The translations under genes and the position numbers were made by a program. From Lichenostomus cassidix (lineage: Eukaryota; Chordata; Aves; Passeriformes; Meliphagidae): DNA of 64,000 bases. Where the stretch lies: assembly GCA_008360975.2 (NCBI GenBank), contig CM039211.1:3832767-3896766 (forward strand). The letters are read 5' to 3'. The notes under the pieces were generated by a model. That model was given only the letters and a program-made list of their open reading frames with translations. It was not told the DNA's origin and did no database searches. Within the stretch, counting starts at the first letter, position 1; every line of letters begins with the position of its first letter. Positions 1-12,358 of this stretch are shown here, piece by piece.

Positions 1-1727
1 TGTCTGGTGAGAGATACATTAAATAATAAACCCCCTGGAGATGCCATTCCCACGGCATGTCCTGGCAAAGGAGTCAAAAAGGCTGCCAGGAGAAACATGA
101 GGGAAATAGTTCAGATCCCGATAAGCAAAACCAGCCTCTAGTGATCCCATTTCTGCAGGCTGTGGGTGCTGAAACATCAGCAAACAGTACCTGAAATTTC
201 TGTTCTCTTTCCTTTTATACGTTTTTATAATTAGCCTCACACAGCACTTATGGTCAAGAATTGCATTCATGGTACTTATGTAGAATGTCAATGCAATGAA
301 AAAAGAGTTTAATGTCTAGTGCTCACAGAAATGTTGCTGCTGCCTTTTCAACGTGCATCGTTTTCCACCGAGCTACCACGACAATGCAGAGCAAATTGTT
401 TTATTACATAAAGTGCTGAAGCAATTTCAGTTGCTAAAGAGTAATTTTAAAGTTGAAAATATCAGAGGCAGGGTGACATCAGAAATGAACATTTCAGCGT
501 TCTCTTTTCAAACCTGCTGAGGAGAATAAGTTCAGCAATCATAAATTTGCCCTTTCTTTTTATCGCCATTAGAAATTTCTCTGCCTACAGCCCAGTCAAC
601 AGCAATTCAGTTGTGATTCATGGGTTTAAAGCCTGAATTATGACAAAAGGAGTCATAAATTGCAGGAATTATTTTACTTTAAAGATGATGGAGTATCTAC
701 TCTGACCAGAAGACTTTTAATCCATTATATTTCTTAAATAAATATGCCTGAGCAACTAATCACTTGCTATTAGCACTCTCCTATGATCACTTCAACTAAC
801 ATAACAGTGTATCACTTAAATAAACTGGCAATGTGAACAGGGTAGATTTATGGGCTTTAATTTCTCAGCTCACACTTGTCTCTCTTGCATTTAAAACAAA
901 TACCAGAATGTAGCTGTTGGCCGATGTTTGTAGAATCCATTTGTTCCGCAGTTAGAAAGCAACTGTGGTACTCATCAGCCAGTTTGGAATTGAATTATTT
1001 AGAAAAGAAAAAAAAACAAAAAAACCCAAGAAACTCCACACAAACCCAAGTAGCTAACAAAGTAGCAAAAATGCCTCTGGATAATATGGTAGCATTGGAA
1101 ATATTTTTTTTAAATTTTCATGATGACATGTTTTTTCTCCAGTGGAAAAGGCATGGTTGGTGCCAGCAAAAGTTCTGTATCTCTGTTCAGTTTAAAGAGA
1201 GCCTGACTGGTGTAAAAAGAGGTGTCCCTAAGGGGTCCTTGCTAAGCCAAATTGTCCACTAGACAGAGGTCAAGTACCAAAATTGTGATGTTTTGCTAGC
1301 AAGAAGGTGCCTGAGCAGATCACATTTTATCTGGTGTAACAGGAGTGGCATTTCCATCACTTGGTGTTGGTCAGTGCAAGTTATACATCAGAATATTTGG
1401 GAAAAAAACCTCTAAAAACCAGAGAAACCAAACCTATTTCAAGTATAAAACCAACAAATTAAAATTCTACTATGAAAATTGCTAACACTGGTGGCAATTT
1501 AGAGAAACACTTCCTCAGAAATGACCCCACATCTGCAGCAATTTCTGTGCTTCCCCTTTCCTAAATATATTCAGAAGTCCCCAAGGATGGGGAAAACTCA
1601 ACCTCTCCTCCCTGCTCCATCTGGGTAAATCCCAGCAGCTCCATTGGTACTTTCCACCTGCCACCAGAGCGAGGAGAGAACAGATCCTTGGGTTTTAAAA
1701 CAAATAAAATAAAGGACAAATAAATTT

Positions 1728-1764
1728 TAAAAAAAGAAAAAAAAAAAAAGAAGAAGAAGAAGAT
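1728..1764. repeat. A-rich/(GAA)n simple repeat
   Basis: A poly(A)-like run passes into four or five AAG triplets. Low-complexity DNA. The poly-F open frame on the opposite strand is a product of this repeat. Confidence 0.8.
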
Positions 1765-2045
1765 ATTCATTTCAGGCTGATCAAAAATAAAGCACAAATA
1801 AAAAAAACCAGACTTTCATTTCAGGCTGATTGAAATTTTGGCATTTTCAGTCAATTCAAAAATTACTTTGGGATTAAGCAATATGTTCTCATTTCTAAAA
1901 AACGATGTTGCTTTGGATTGAGACTCCTAACTTAAAGGAAATGTGGAACAAAACTCTAGCCTGAATGGAAATCCCCAAAATAATCTGAAGTAATGCTTGG
2001 ATTTCCGTTTTCTTCTGTTTCCAGCTTTTCCTGGACTTTCTGGGA

Positions 2046-2061
2046 TTTTTTTTTTTTTTTT
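2046..2061. repeat. Poly(T) run, T16
   Basis: Sixteen consecutive T residues inside otherwise ordinary sequence. Read on the minus strand it is an A16 tail, but no retroposed body is recognisable next to it. Confidence 0.85.
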
Positions 2062-3237
2062 GGTAGGACAAATGACTTGGCAAGAATTAAATTTGCATTT
2101 GCAAAATGTTGCAATGTCACCACATCTCTGTGTTTCACAGAAAAAATTTCAGCCAGTTCTAAACAACTGATTCATGTCCTGTGGGCAGCTGCAGTAAACA
2201 CAGCTCAGAAAGGGGTTAATTCCCACTAATAACTTGTCTATCATTTGGAAGGGGAAATAAAAACAATTTGCCTGTTGGATTGTAGGGCAGCATCTTCTCC
2301 AATGCCCAAGATATCTGACATTTATCAGCCTGCTGTCCCAAATAAGAAGTGCAGCTGGGTTTGAACATTCAGGTACCTGTTGTTGAGAAGGTGTTCGGGG
2401 AGGATCAAGATTTAAAAAACCCATTCTTTTTGTTAGTTGGAAAGGCACAGATCAGCTCTATTATATCAGTGATTTAACGTTCCACATATTAACTGCAGCC
2501 ACCAATAAATTAATTTCCAGTCTCTGCAAGTGAGAAAGAGAATTGGCTAAGGTGACAACCACAACCACTTGCAGCCACACAGTTGTTTTAAGTAGATACC
2601 AAAACTGATCAAAGCCAAGCAAGAAAATCCTACCCCACCCACCAAAATTTAAAAAAAAAAATTAAAAATAAAAAAATCAGGATTATTTCCGTGTTTGTTT
2701 TTTAATATATATTTTCCAGTATTTTCAGACTATGGCTATGCCAGTAACACTTTAAATTATTGAAGGCATTGAAATGGGAGATTCTGAGTAGGTCTGGGTT
2801 TGTTTTGTGAAGCCAGGGTTGGAATTTTTCTTTAAGAAAAGTTTCTTTAAATCCTTACACAGTCAGCAGCAGTCAGGGCATCTGCTCTGGACTTACTGGA
2901 GAGGGTAAAGATGTCCACACAGTAATTCTCAAACGTGTGGTGATACAGCCTAGAGAGCCAGGCCTTTCCCCATCCCACACATCACCCTTGAAAATTAATT
3001 AATATCCTTGGTGCTGCAGGAAGTATTTCTGCAGAATCTAAATATCCACTTTTATTCAGCTCGACAGCCTTGCATGGAGAGCTACATGTTGTCAGGTCAG
3101 TGGTCAATGGAATTCTTTCAACAGCTGCCTCCTCCTGTTTATCTCTGTCTGTCAGTGGAGTAAACTCTCTCATGGCTGTTTGGAAATGGAGTTTTTGTGG
3201 TTTTAACTTGACCATGGGCTGTCCTGAACTCACAGGG

Positions 3238-3322
3238 AGCTGTCCCTGACCACAGCAAGGGGCTGGACCAGGTCACTTTGAAGGTCCCTTCCCACCCAGA
3301 TCATTCTGCGAGCCTGTGATAA
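3238..3322 (+). mobile_element. CR1 LINE, 3' end fragment
   Basis: The segment reads CTGGACCAGGTCACTTTGAA, then GGTCCCTTCCCACCCAGATC and ATTCTGCGAGCCTGTGAT. This is the conserved 3' end of avian CR1 retrotransposons (GGTCCCTTCCAACCC block followed by ATTCTGTG-type terminal repeats). It is plus-oriented, about 85 bp, severely 5'-truncated as is usual for CR1, and has no coding capacity. The divergent terminal repeat suggests an old insertion. Confidence 0.8.
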
Positions 3323-4825
3323 TTCAAAATTAATTTTGCTTGTTCCCTTGAATCTGCCAAGATCGACATGGCAAGTCGTGCCCCAAGTGACAGCACATGC
3401 CTTTATTCAGTCTCTGCTTTCCTGCCATCCTCTTGAGCTCTGAGGCACCAGCATGCAAAGGAGAGTCCCTCAGGAATTATCTCCATCACCTCCCACCCCC
3501 AGAGCATTGGATTTCACCCCAATTTAAATTGCTCCTTACGCCTTTAGTGATCAGGGATTTTGTGTTACACTGCTCCCTCATCTCTCTGGTCTCTCCCTAA
3601 AACCTCTGCCCTCTGACTGAAATGCTGTACTTCACCAAAAGCCACCATTGAAGCAGAATCCTAACATTCTGGGAGGAAAACAAGCAGCTTACAGCATGTC
3701 TGTGCTCCAGTCAGCCTTGCCTTTCCCACTCCATGAGAACAGCATCTCAAAAAGGCTGGATTCCTTCTTTTATTTGGCCATATGCTCTCACTGTAACTAT
3801 GTTCTTTTCATAACAACCCTACACTAACCATACATTATTAACCCCAGGAGACACAAACTTCATTTTAACATTTTTCCTGTAAGCACTCTGCAAACCCAGG
3901 GTATAATTCTAATGTCTTTTTTTCCCCCACTGCTTACACTTTAAGGAGATGGTAAGTTAGTTTCAAGAAAAAAAAAAAAAAAGAAGGAAATAAAACCTCA
4001 TCCAGTGTGTGTGAAGCATCCAAATCTGAATTATTTTCTGGTGGAAAAGAGTGTGCAGGTGGTAAAACATCTGTTCTCTCTCCGGGCTTTAGGTATCCAG
4101 CATTGGCTTGTGCTTTGCAGCTCCTCTCCCATATGTGTCTCTTACAGAAGGTGTAACTCTTACTTGTTGGACTCTCTACAGCATTTTTAAAATCAAAACA
4201 GCAAAAATTCTTGAGCAGCACATGATAACATTATTTGCCAGGTTTTCTGCAGTGAAAATTCCCCTCTAAGTTAGCCCTTTGGGTTGCAGAGGTTCTGTGA
4301 CTTGTGTGACAGAGAAACCAATGCCCTGGTTGGGTTTAACTCCCCCATTGCCTGACAGACCCAACACAGTCCTCAAGAACAAACAAACATTCTTCTGGCC
4401 CTTGCTGCTGCACTTTGGGGAAAAAGGTTTCTATCAAAATACCTCAGAAAAACCTGTGATGTCTTACAAGCCTCAAGCTGAGGCCTGTCAGGCTGTAATT
4501 AACAGATGCAGACAGCCCCTATCTCGGCATGACTAAGCTAGTTTTACACTGGATAACCCGGAATTATGTTTATTTTCGTTTCACAACGTGTTCATAATTG
4601 TAATGGACTCGTGTGAGATGTGGAGAGCAAGGCCCTGTGACCAATCCTCCACGCTGGGCCTGGTGTGAGAATGGAGGAACAGATTCCCCAGGGATTGGGA
4701 ACCTGGGGGAACAGGGACGAAAGGACTGCCAGGAATGGGGTGACAGCAGGGCCAAGGCAGGGATTGTCACTGTTTGACCACCTGGAATCCTGGGGGAGCT
4801 CTGGGACACTCATGACAATTGGGAC
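3323..4825. other. Unique noncoding DNA
   Basis: No supportable gene or named repeat. An A15 run lies at 3968-3982. The sequence becomes GC-richer from about 4615 as it approaches the CR1 copy; 4615-4825 may be a more diverged 5' part of that element, but I cannot align it from memory. Confidence 0.6.
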
Positions 4826-5272
4826 ACTGAGGGCTGGAGCAGGCCAGGGAAAGGCCTGGAGCACCAGGAGACGCTGAGGGAGCTGGAAAGGAGCTCAGCC
4901 TGGAGCAAAGGAGGCTCAGGGGGACCTTGTGGCTCTGCACAACTCCTGACAGGAGGGGACAGCCGGGGGGGGGGTCAGGCTGTGCTCCAGGGAACAGGGA
5001 CAGCAGGAGAGGGAACAGCCTCAGGCTGGGCCAGGGGAGGCTCAGCTTGGACAGCAGCAGGAATTTCTGCATGGAAAGGGTGCTCAGGCCTTGGCAGGAG
5101 CTGCCCAGGGAAGTTTGCAGTCCCCATCCCTGCAGGTGTCCCAGGAATTGCTGGCTGTGGCACTCAGTGCTCTGGGCTGGGGACAAGGTGGCCATTGGGC
5201 ACAGCTGGGACTCCACAGTCTTGAAGTTCTGTTCCAGCCTCAGGGATCCTGGGATCGTGGGATTCTGAGGCA
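4826..5272 (+). mobile_element. CR1 LINE fragment (copy A)
   Basis: GC-rich block in plus orientation. It carries the CR1 landmarks AGGCTCAGGGGGACCTTGTG, CTCAGGCTGGGCCAGGGGAG, GCAGGAATTTCT, GAGCTGCCCAGGGAAGTTTG and a degenerate GGGATTCTG end. This is the terminal part of ORF2 plus the 3' UTR; no intact reverse transcriptase is present. By eye it matches copy B at 62126-62557 at about 95% over 350 bp, so both belong to one subfamily. A run of 10 G at 4965-4974 stands where copy B has 6 G. The last 60 bp diverge from copy B. Long open frames here, on both strands, are remnants of or antisense to the LINE and not host genes. Confidence 0.85.
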
Positions 5273-5547
5273 GCTCCTGGGGCTGATTCCCAAGCTTGTT
5301 ATCATCCATCTATGATCAAATCCACAGCCATAACAACAACGTCTCAAGAACCCTTCAGACCCAAAGCGCCTGGCCACAGAAATCAAACACAGTCAGGCAG
5401 CGAAATGTCTCTCAGGCTGAAACTCAAGAAATGTTTTCCACACCAGACAACGTGATGCAAATGTGCAGAAAGGTCAGCAGAGACCAAGATGTTTATCAAG
5501 AAAACACACCGGGAGACAAGAAGCTGTAACATTAGTTAGACCTTGTG

Positions 5548-5590
5548 CAGCTGCAAGGAAACGTGGAAAAACCACGTTTTCCTTCTGCTG
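5548..5590. other. Imperfect inverted repeat (hairpin)
   Basis: Two 19-nt arms surround a five-A loop at 5567-5571. The inner arms are GGAAACGTGG and CCACGTTTTCC, complementary apart from one bulged base. The outer arms CAGCTGCAA and TTCTGCTG continue the pairing with one more bulge and one mismatch. No pre-miRNA family is recognised. The stem is short for a microRNA precursor. Confidence 0.7.
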
Positions 5591-6881
5591 ACCAACAACA
5601 AAAAGCCTGAGGATGCTCTGAAGCTGCACCTGTGTTGATGCCTGCCCATGCAGCAGCTGCCTGGGTGTTGATGTGTGCAAAACACACACACATTATTTAA
5701 AATGGGATTCTATGGTCTCCTGAAAGTGTCACATTTAAATATCTCATTATGAGACTGGCTCTGTCTGGAACACAACTCACTTTGCTGTGTCAAAGGCCTT
5801 GTCAGAGCAATACTCAACCTTTTTGGGGTGAAAAGGAGATGATTTGGTGCAAGTCCAGACTCAGCTCTGACCTTGGGTGGAAGGACATGAGGATCACATT
5901 CAGTGCTGCGTTTTGGAAGGTCACAAAATGATCCATCAAATCAGAGCAGATCCATCAAATCCATCAGATCCTATCAGATGCATCAAAATTAGAGCAGAGG
6001 AAGTTTTTGGTGGGATGATGCGCAGACCTTCAGCCAAGCCCATATTAAGTTAAACTCGGTAAAAGTAAGAGTTGAGTTTAACCCAGAAGTTGTCCCCAGT
6101 GCTGTTTTTGGGCTCTTCCCTCCTATAAATAAAAAATCAACCTGTTTTTCAAAAAATACCCCAATCCCCCACAGAATACCCAAAGGAGATCCCTTTTCAT
6201 CCCTCACCCTACACATCAGAGCCCTCCAGTCCCTAAAGCACTGTCTGTTTAACTGCTAGTTTGCCACCTTGACCACTTTTCTGTGCTTCAAAAGTGCCAT
6301 TTTTCTTCAGAAAGCACACAGCTCACACCCTTGCTCCCCTGAAGGCTGCACAGAGTTTGGGGTTGACTGCAGTGGGGTGAGAATTTGACTCCTGCACCAC
6401 CATTGCCCCCCAGCAAAACTCTCTCCAGCAATTTTGTCCCACAATGCAAAGCAATTCATTACAAAAGGGCTACAGCAAAAACCTAGCCAGGCAAATAAAG
6501 AAAAAGCACCACTGTCAGTAGAATTTATAGAGACATTTTCGAGGCCCTCAAAGGGATTTCATTTCACGACAGTTTTCCATTCAGATTGTAATTTCAGGGC
6601 TGGGTGTGGAGGAGCTTATTTAGAAACTCAGTGGCAATAGGGGAGCAAAGGGACCCAGGCCAGCCCTGCGAGGTGTGTGAGCATTAATTTGAGTATTTTC
6701 CCCAGAGCTGGGAAACAGAAATCACTACAAAACAGTAAAAAGCTGCCCAGAATGTGCCTCAGTTTCAGCCTGATTTTTAAAATTTCCCTCAAAATTTGTG
6801 CTGAGGGGAAGGGAAAGGGTATGAAGAACTTACTGTGGAACCTATGTACATTTTTTTTGAAATCAGAGACTGTATCTTCCC

Positions 6882-6926
6882 TTTTTTTTTGGGGGGGGGG
6901 GATGTTTTTGTTTGTTTGTTTGTTCA
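6882..6926. repeat. T9G11 homopolymer junction and (GTTT)n
   Basis: Nine T directly abut eleven G (6882-6901), followed after a few bases by four GTTT units. Low-complexity sequence prone to polymerase slippage. Confidence 0.85.
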
Positions 6927-9900
6927 TTTGTCTTGTGCACCTTCTTGTGCTGCTTAATTTGTCATTTCATGGTCTTGAAGTGGAGTGACAAAACCCAACA
7001 GGATCACCCTCTCTCATCTCACTGCTTTGAGAACTTGCCAGTGGTTTTCAAGCATCACACTTTGGTCTGGGCTTCTTGATTTGGGAAATTCCACTCCAGA
7101 GATTTCCCTTCTGCAGGAGCCTTGAGCAGCTCTGAAGGTCTATTGGTGAGGAGCAATAAACCTGCTCCTCAGGAGCAACAGATGCCCATTAATTAACCAA
7201 ATACACCTCCTGAAAGATGCAAAAACCTGACATGAAGGCAGCTGAACCATCCACTGAAAATGGTGGCAGCAACAGGAAAGGCTCTCACAGCAGTTCCACT
7301 TGGAGAAAATTGCTAGCTTGTTCCTCCACACAGAACTGAAAGCAAAATCGAGATTTAAAAAAGGAGGAAAAAAATATTGCAAAACAACAGCTTATTCTGG
7401 GCTCCCAGAGGCTTATTATGGAGCAGTTGCAATAAATCACCATCCAGTTTGGCCGCAGAGCTCTGCTGAAGGCGAAGGGGAAGACACAACATTCCTGGAG
7501 CTGTCATGAGGAGCTCTGTCCCGTCCTTCCAGGGCTTGCGTGAGCAGGAGTGAGACAGCCTGCAGGAGGCCAAGTGTCAGGCAGAAATTATTTCACTTCC
7601 TCCATGCCTCTGCAGCATAAAATATTTTTCGCCCTAAATCACCTCTGATTAATTTATTGTGGATGTTTAGGTTGAATGTCTCAATCGCTCCTTTGTTCTC
7701 GGGAAGACACACTTATTTTTTTATAGATATTTATTAGTGCAGCTCGTAGACAGCTGATTTCATTTCCCATCTCTCCGGGGTTTGGCTCTGTGGTGGGAAT
7801 GATGGAGTCACGAAGCTGAAACACAGGCAGGGAACTGGACAGGGATTTGTCTTCATCAGCCACCATGAGGAGCTGCTCAGGACCAGACTCTGTTCCCACA
7901 GACCTGACACAGCTCTTGGAAAGAAATGTGGTTAGCCAGGCAAGCCTTGCACAGGACCAGCTGGATCAAAGCTGAGCTGAGACAGGCTGAGAAAAATGGA
8001 GTGCAGGGATGCCTCACAAGTGGGAAAGATCCATAGCATAGCATGTTTTAAATTTTACATTTTCATGGTTTGGAATCTCTGAAATCCCCTGGGGAGATGG
8101 GGATGGTCAGGTCCAAGCCGGAGGCTGAGCTTTCTCCACTCTCATGTGAACAAATTAACCCTGTGGCTTCAAAGTTATAATTAATTAAGCAGGAAAAGAA
8201 AGACCATGTGGTATTATGTCATTTACTCAGAGCAACATAGGCACTACATGCTGTACTGATGATTATTAACTGAATACTACAGTAATAGTTGCGTAAAAAC
8301 AGGTATTTAAATATGTACCTTCATGCCCTTCGTGGAGTGGATGTCTACCTCTGGATATAAATTTTCCCATCAAATACTCCTCTCAGACTGTCTGCAATAA
8401 ACAACAGCTCCATGTGTGTGAGGAAGACAATAAGGACAGCATTTTTCAGCTTCAGTATTGAAGTGGTTTAATGTGTTTGTTTCCTAAGCAGGAGGAGTGT
8501 TCCACTGGTTTGTTCCTCAGCAGAGGCAAAAAGAATCAGAAGAAAACCTTTACAGCAGCTGGGGGAGGTGATCTTCAGAATGCCTCTCCAAAATCACCTG
8601 TCCAGGGACTCTGTGAGGCCGCAGGAAGGATGGTAAAACTTCCCTTGGTTAAATGTTTCTGTACAAGACAAACAGAGCCATAAAAACCCCAAAAGAGATT
8701 TTTTCCTTCCCAAGAAGGAACCTTAAAGTAGAATGGTCAACCTTTTTATCCAGGGCTTCTACAAACATCACCTCAGGTGGCATTAGAATTCAGGAAAAAA
8801 GGAAAAAAAGTGCTTTCTGGTTACTGTTGTCACTCCTGACCAGTGGGACAGCATGAAATTGGAGTGCCAGGCTTACCAGATTCACATCTTCAACAGCTTT
8901 CATTGCAGTTCCTAGTTTTTATGCCAACACCACTGGTGAAAATGCTGAATGAGACCCCAAGACTCATCCCACAGGATCTCCAGAAACAATCTTCCTGCAG
9001 CTCAGTATTTTCCCTTTTAGAACTGTTGGTCTTTAAAAATACAGAGGGTTTCAATTTCATAACAGTAGCAGATTAATACTGACGACTTGCATGAATTAAA
9101 TTGATTTTGGAGTGTAATTGTAGCAGGGAAATTGTTTAGTGGTCAGCAAAGGGCGAAAATTCAGATGTTGACCAACATTATATGAGAAAATAAAGGGAGA
9201 TGGAGGATGACAGATCACCAAAAGGAAATTCAGGAGAAAGACTTTGTGGAGAGAATTAGAATAAAATTAGAGCATGAAAATATTTAACAGGAAAGGGGTA
9301 TTAGCCCCTGCTGAGAGGATTGATTGTTGATCCCCTCCTGTAGGATAACAGCTCCTGGGCATTTTTCTCAATCAGGATTGCTCAGAAGTCCAAATGTATC
9401 ACCTTCAGTCTCGAGGCAGCCTGGACACACTTTTATTGCCTTGTTTTCCTTCCATTTTGACTCCACTGTTCCCATATTTTATTTTTCCCAGAAAGCCAGG
9501 AAAAAAAATAAAAAGAGAAGCTTAAACATTTTTCAGCACCTTCACCCACATGTAAAGGCTTTTTCTTTCCTCAAGCACCTCCTGGCTGATGGATCAACCT
9601 GCAGGAGCTGTCAGAGGCAGCTACACTGCACTAAATATTTCCAGAGAATCACATTTATTCATCACAGGTACAAAGAGAAGAAAAACCTAATACAAACACA
9701 GACACACACACGAGTGTCTGCTTTTGGGAAAAATAGTGAGAAGATAGTTAAAATAGTGATACAGATTGTCAAAACATTGTCTCAAAATCAAACATTATCA
9801 TCCCAAAGGCAATCCTTTGTACAGCTCTTCTTCAAGAATTGAGTGTGGTTGTTTTGGTCCAGAAGTTTCTTTTTCCTCTCTTGAAAAGAAGTATTTTTGA

Positions 9901-12310
9901 GCTTCACTTTTTAAAATTTGCTGGATAAACTCTGACCTCAAGTAACAAATGGTTTTGCATAAAAACCCATTCTGTTTAAGCAGTTACATTAAAGATATAA
10001 AACTCCATATGAGTCCAAACTTTTAATGAAAACACATTTTTCATTCTGTAAAGCAACTGCATGTTTTATCTTCCCCCAAAAAATACAGTCTAAACTGGCA
10101 AAAAACAAAAAATTTACCTGGGAAATCGTTTGTAGATCAATATCAAGGAGAAGTGCTAATAAAGGATCTTTGAAATTTGATCTGTGATTCCTAACTTAGG
10201 TTAATTTCCTGCCTTAAAAAACCCACTTGTGGGTGTTTTTCTCTATTTTTTCTCCTGTTATTGTGGGCAGGGGAGAAGCAATTGAGTGATGTGACATCCC
10301 ATACCAGGCCCTTCCATGGGACGGTTTCACTGGAAATAAATAAATCTTTATTTAACAAACACTGAGTTAGAGAACCACTGCTCACAAAAATTAGTCTAAA
10401 TTTGGTATATCTGCTAAAGAAAAGGAATGGAATGAGGATTAAATCCAGAACTGTTCATGGAGGGATGACAAAGACCTTGGGTTTTCTCAGACACAGCCAA
10501 GCAGCACCAAGTATCATATTAACCTGGTAGGATTTAAAAATATATATTACGAAGCATTACCACTGAAGCTCCCTTCCCAAAAATCACAAGTTAATTTGGA
10601 ATAGATTTCACCAGCCTTGGTCAGTGGGACCTTTGGGTATATCTCCATGCACTGGGAGGAATGAGTTTAAGGATAAAGCAGATATTCTCACTTCTCTCAC
10701 AGAAAAATGCACTTCCCAAAGCATTTTCACTGATTCCCTCCAGTTTTTGCAATACTCTGAAAAACCCACACAGATCTGAACTGTATTTAAGGCTGGCAGG
10801 TTTTTCCCCTTCGAAGTCAACTGGAAAAGAGAAACTTATCAGAAAATCAATACTTTCTCCACCAAATCTCCAGACAGGAGGATCTCAGCACCATTTCACA
10901 GAAAGCTGAGGACAATGACATGTTCTCAGGATGCTTCCAGGGGAGAAGAGGTGTCTGTGAGTGCAAACAGCCTCAGCTGGGTGGGAAGTGTCTCTGCCCA
11001 ACAGCTTCCCTCCCAGACAGCACAGCTGAACTCACACAGACCAAGGTGTGCATCTCACAACACATAATTTTCTGCTCAGCTCAAAAAAACCCCAAGAAAA
11101 TAGAAAAGAATAAACACTCTGGCAGACTTTATTACGCATGCCAACGGCGTGTAACATTTCCTATTTGCACAACAGCATCTTGCTGTTAGAAACCCAACAG
11201 CTTCCTGAGAGCAGGAGTTTTGTGGGATGTTCAGCTTCATTTACCTCCATTTTCTGCTGCAGGCACAATTAAGCCAAGCTCTGGCACTCCGGGTTAAGTC
11301 ATGGAACATTTTCACTTTAAAACTGAAACCATATACAAGGTTTTGCTGAAAGCATTGCCAGATCAGCACTGGAAGATTTTAAATCAGGCTGTTCCTATGA
11401 ATGGGTGCATGAATGGTTCCTTTGTGGCCCTGTCACTTCTCAGGCACAAAGCCTTTTTAGCAAGCAAAATATTTTGGCCATTCTTATTTTTACTGTGTGA
11501 TTTATAGCACTGTCCTGAAGCCCTTTGTGGATTTAAAATGCTGTGACCGTGTTTTTTCAGAGAGGAATGCTTAAATATAATATTCCCAGATCCTCATGTT
11601 CTTGCATGAGCCCCTGATCCTGCCAATACTGACACGGATGCTTTTAATTGAATATAGAATGGAAATCTGGCAGAATCAGAGCCATTTCAAAAATACCAAC
11701 TATTTCACCAAAGAGCTTTGCAACCCATAGAGCAGAATAGACTTCAGAGCCTGAATTCAGTGGGATTCCTTCTGGAGAAAGAACTAGATCCTTCTGTCTT
11801 AAACAAGAATTGATTCAGGCTCTTCAAACTGTGAAGCAGAAACCTGAGATCCATGTCTAGCTCTTAATTTTGACCACTGAAGGTAAATGCATGTTAGCTT
11901 GGCCTTTGGTGAAGCCTTAAATCTAAATAAATGCAACAGTTTGGGGCAAATAAAGCCCAGGCATTAACACACTTTGGTAACTACTGCTTTTACTCATAAT
12001 GTCTGACAAATAAAGACAAATTCGATGTATTTGTAGAATGCATTTTACTTTATTTTTTTTTTTTTTAGAAATCACCTCAAGGAAAAAGGTGGAGTATCAA
12101 AAATGACAATTTCAAACCCTGTGGGTTTCTACAGAAAGTTAAAATAGAGCCAACATCAGCTTTAGAAGCACTTCACTCCCAAAAGCAAGAATACCTTATA
12201 ATGCATGGTGCCACAAAGAACCTTCAAGTAAAAGGACACTTTTTGTATGCTTTGAATCAGAGACTATTCCAAACCCCCAGCTGCACCTCAAAAAACACTG
12301 AATTTTATCT

Positions 12311-12358
12311 GGATTTATTTTATGATTTATGATTTTATGATTTATTTTATGATTTATC
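12311..12358. repeat. TTTATGA-type tandem repeat
   Basis: ATTTATTTTATG appears twice, interleaved with ATTTATG and ATTTTATG units. It is a short interrupted AT-rich minisatellite of about 48 bp, with GGATTTAT at one end and GATTTATCC at the other. Confidence 0.8.

Larger units (their letters stand above)
1..3237. other. Unique AT-rich noncoding DNA
   Basis: No supportable gene. CpG is rare and stop codons are frequent in all frames. Local structure includes a palindrome around 636-661 (arms TATGAC and GTCATA, 7-nt spacer), a (GAA)n run at about 1749-1763, a 16-bp direct repeat (1766-1781 and 1815-1830, 49 bp apart) and a T16 run at 2046-2061. Intergenic or intronic DNA; nothing indicates transcription. 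Confidence 0.7.
5273..12049. other. Unique noncoding DNA
   Basis: Nearly 7 kb without a supportable gene. It holds the hairpin at 5548-5590, a T9G11 junction at 6882-6901 followed by (GTTT)n, and a short (CA)n at about 9704-9716. The longest open frame, 9324-9842 plus strand, lacks an ATG start (it opens on TTG), has no recognisable domain and has the low-complexity composition of translated noncoding DNA. Confidence 0.65.

Noticed and set aside
4767..5309. 180-codon minus-strand open frame
   Set aside because: Antisense to CR1 copy A; a related frame recurs in copy B, as expected from shared LINE sequence.
9324..9842. 172-codon open frame, the longest outside repeats and CR1
   Set aside because: Opens on a non-ATG codon, has no domain, and its K/N/S/F-rich composition matches translated AT-rich noncoding DNA. 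One such frame is expected by chance in 64 kb.
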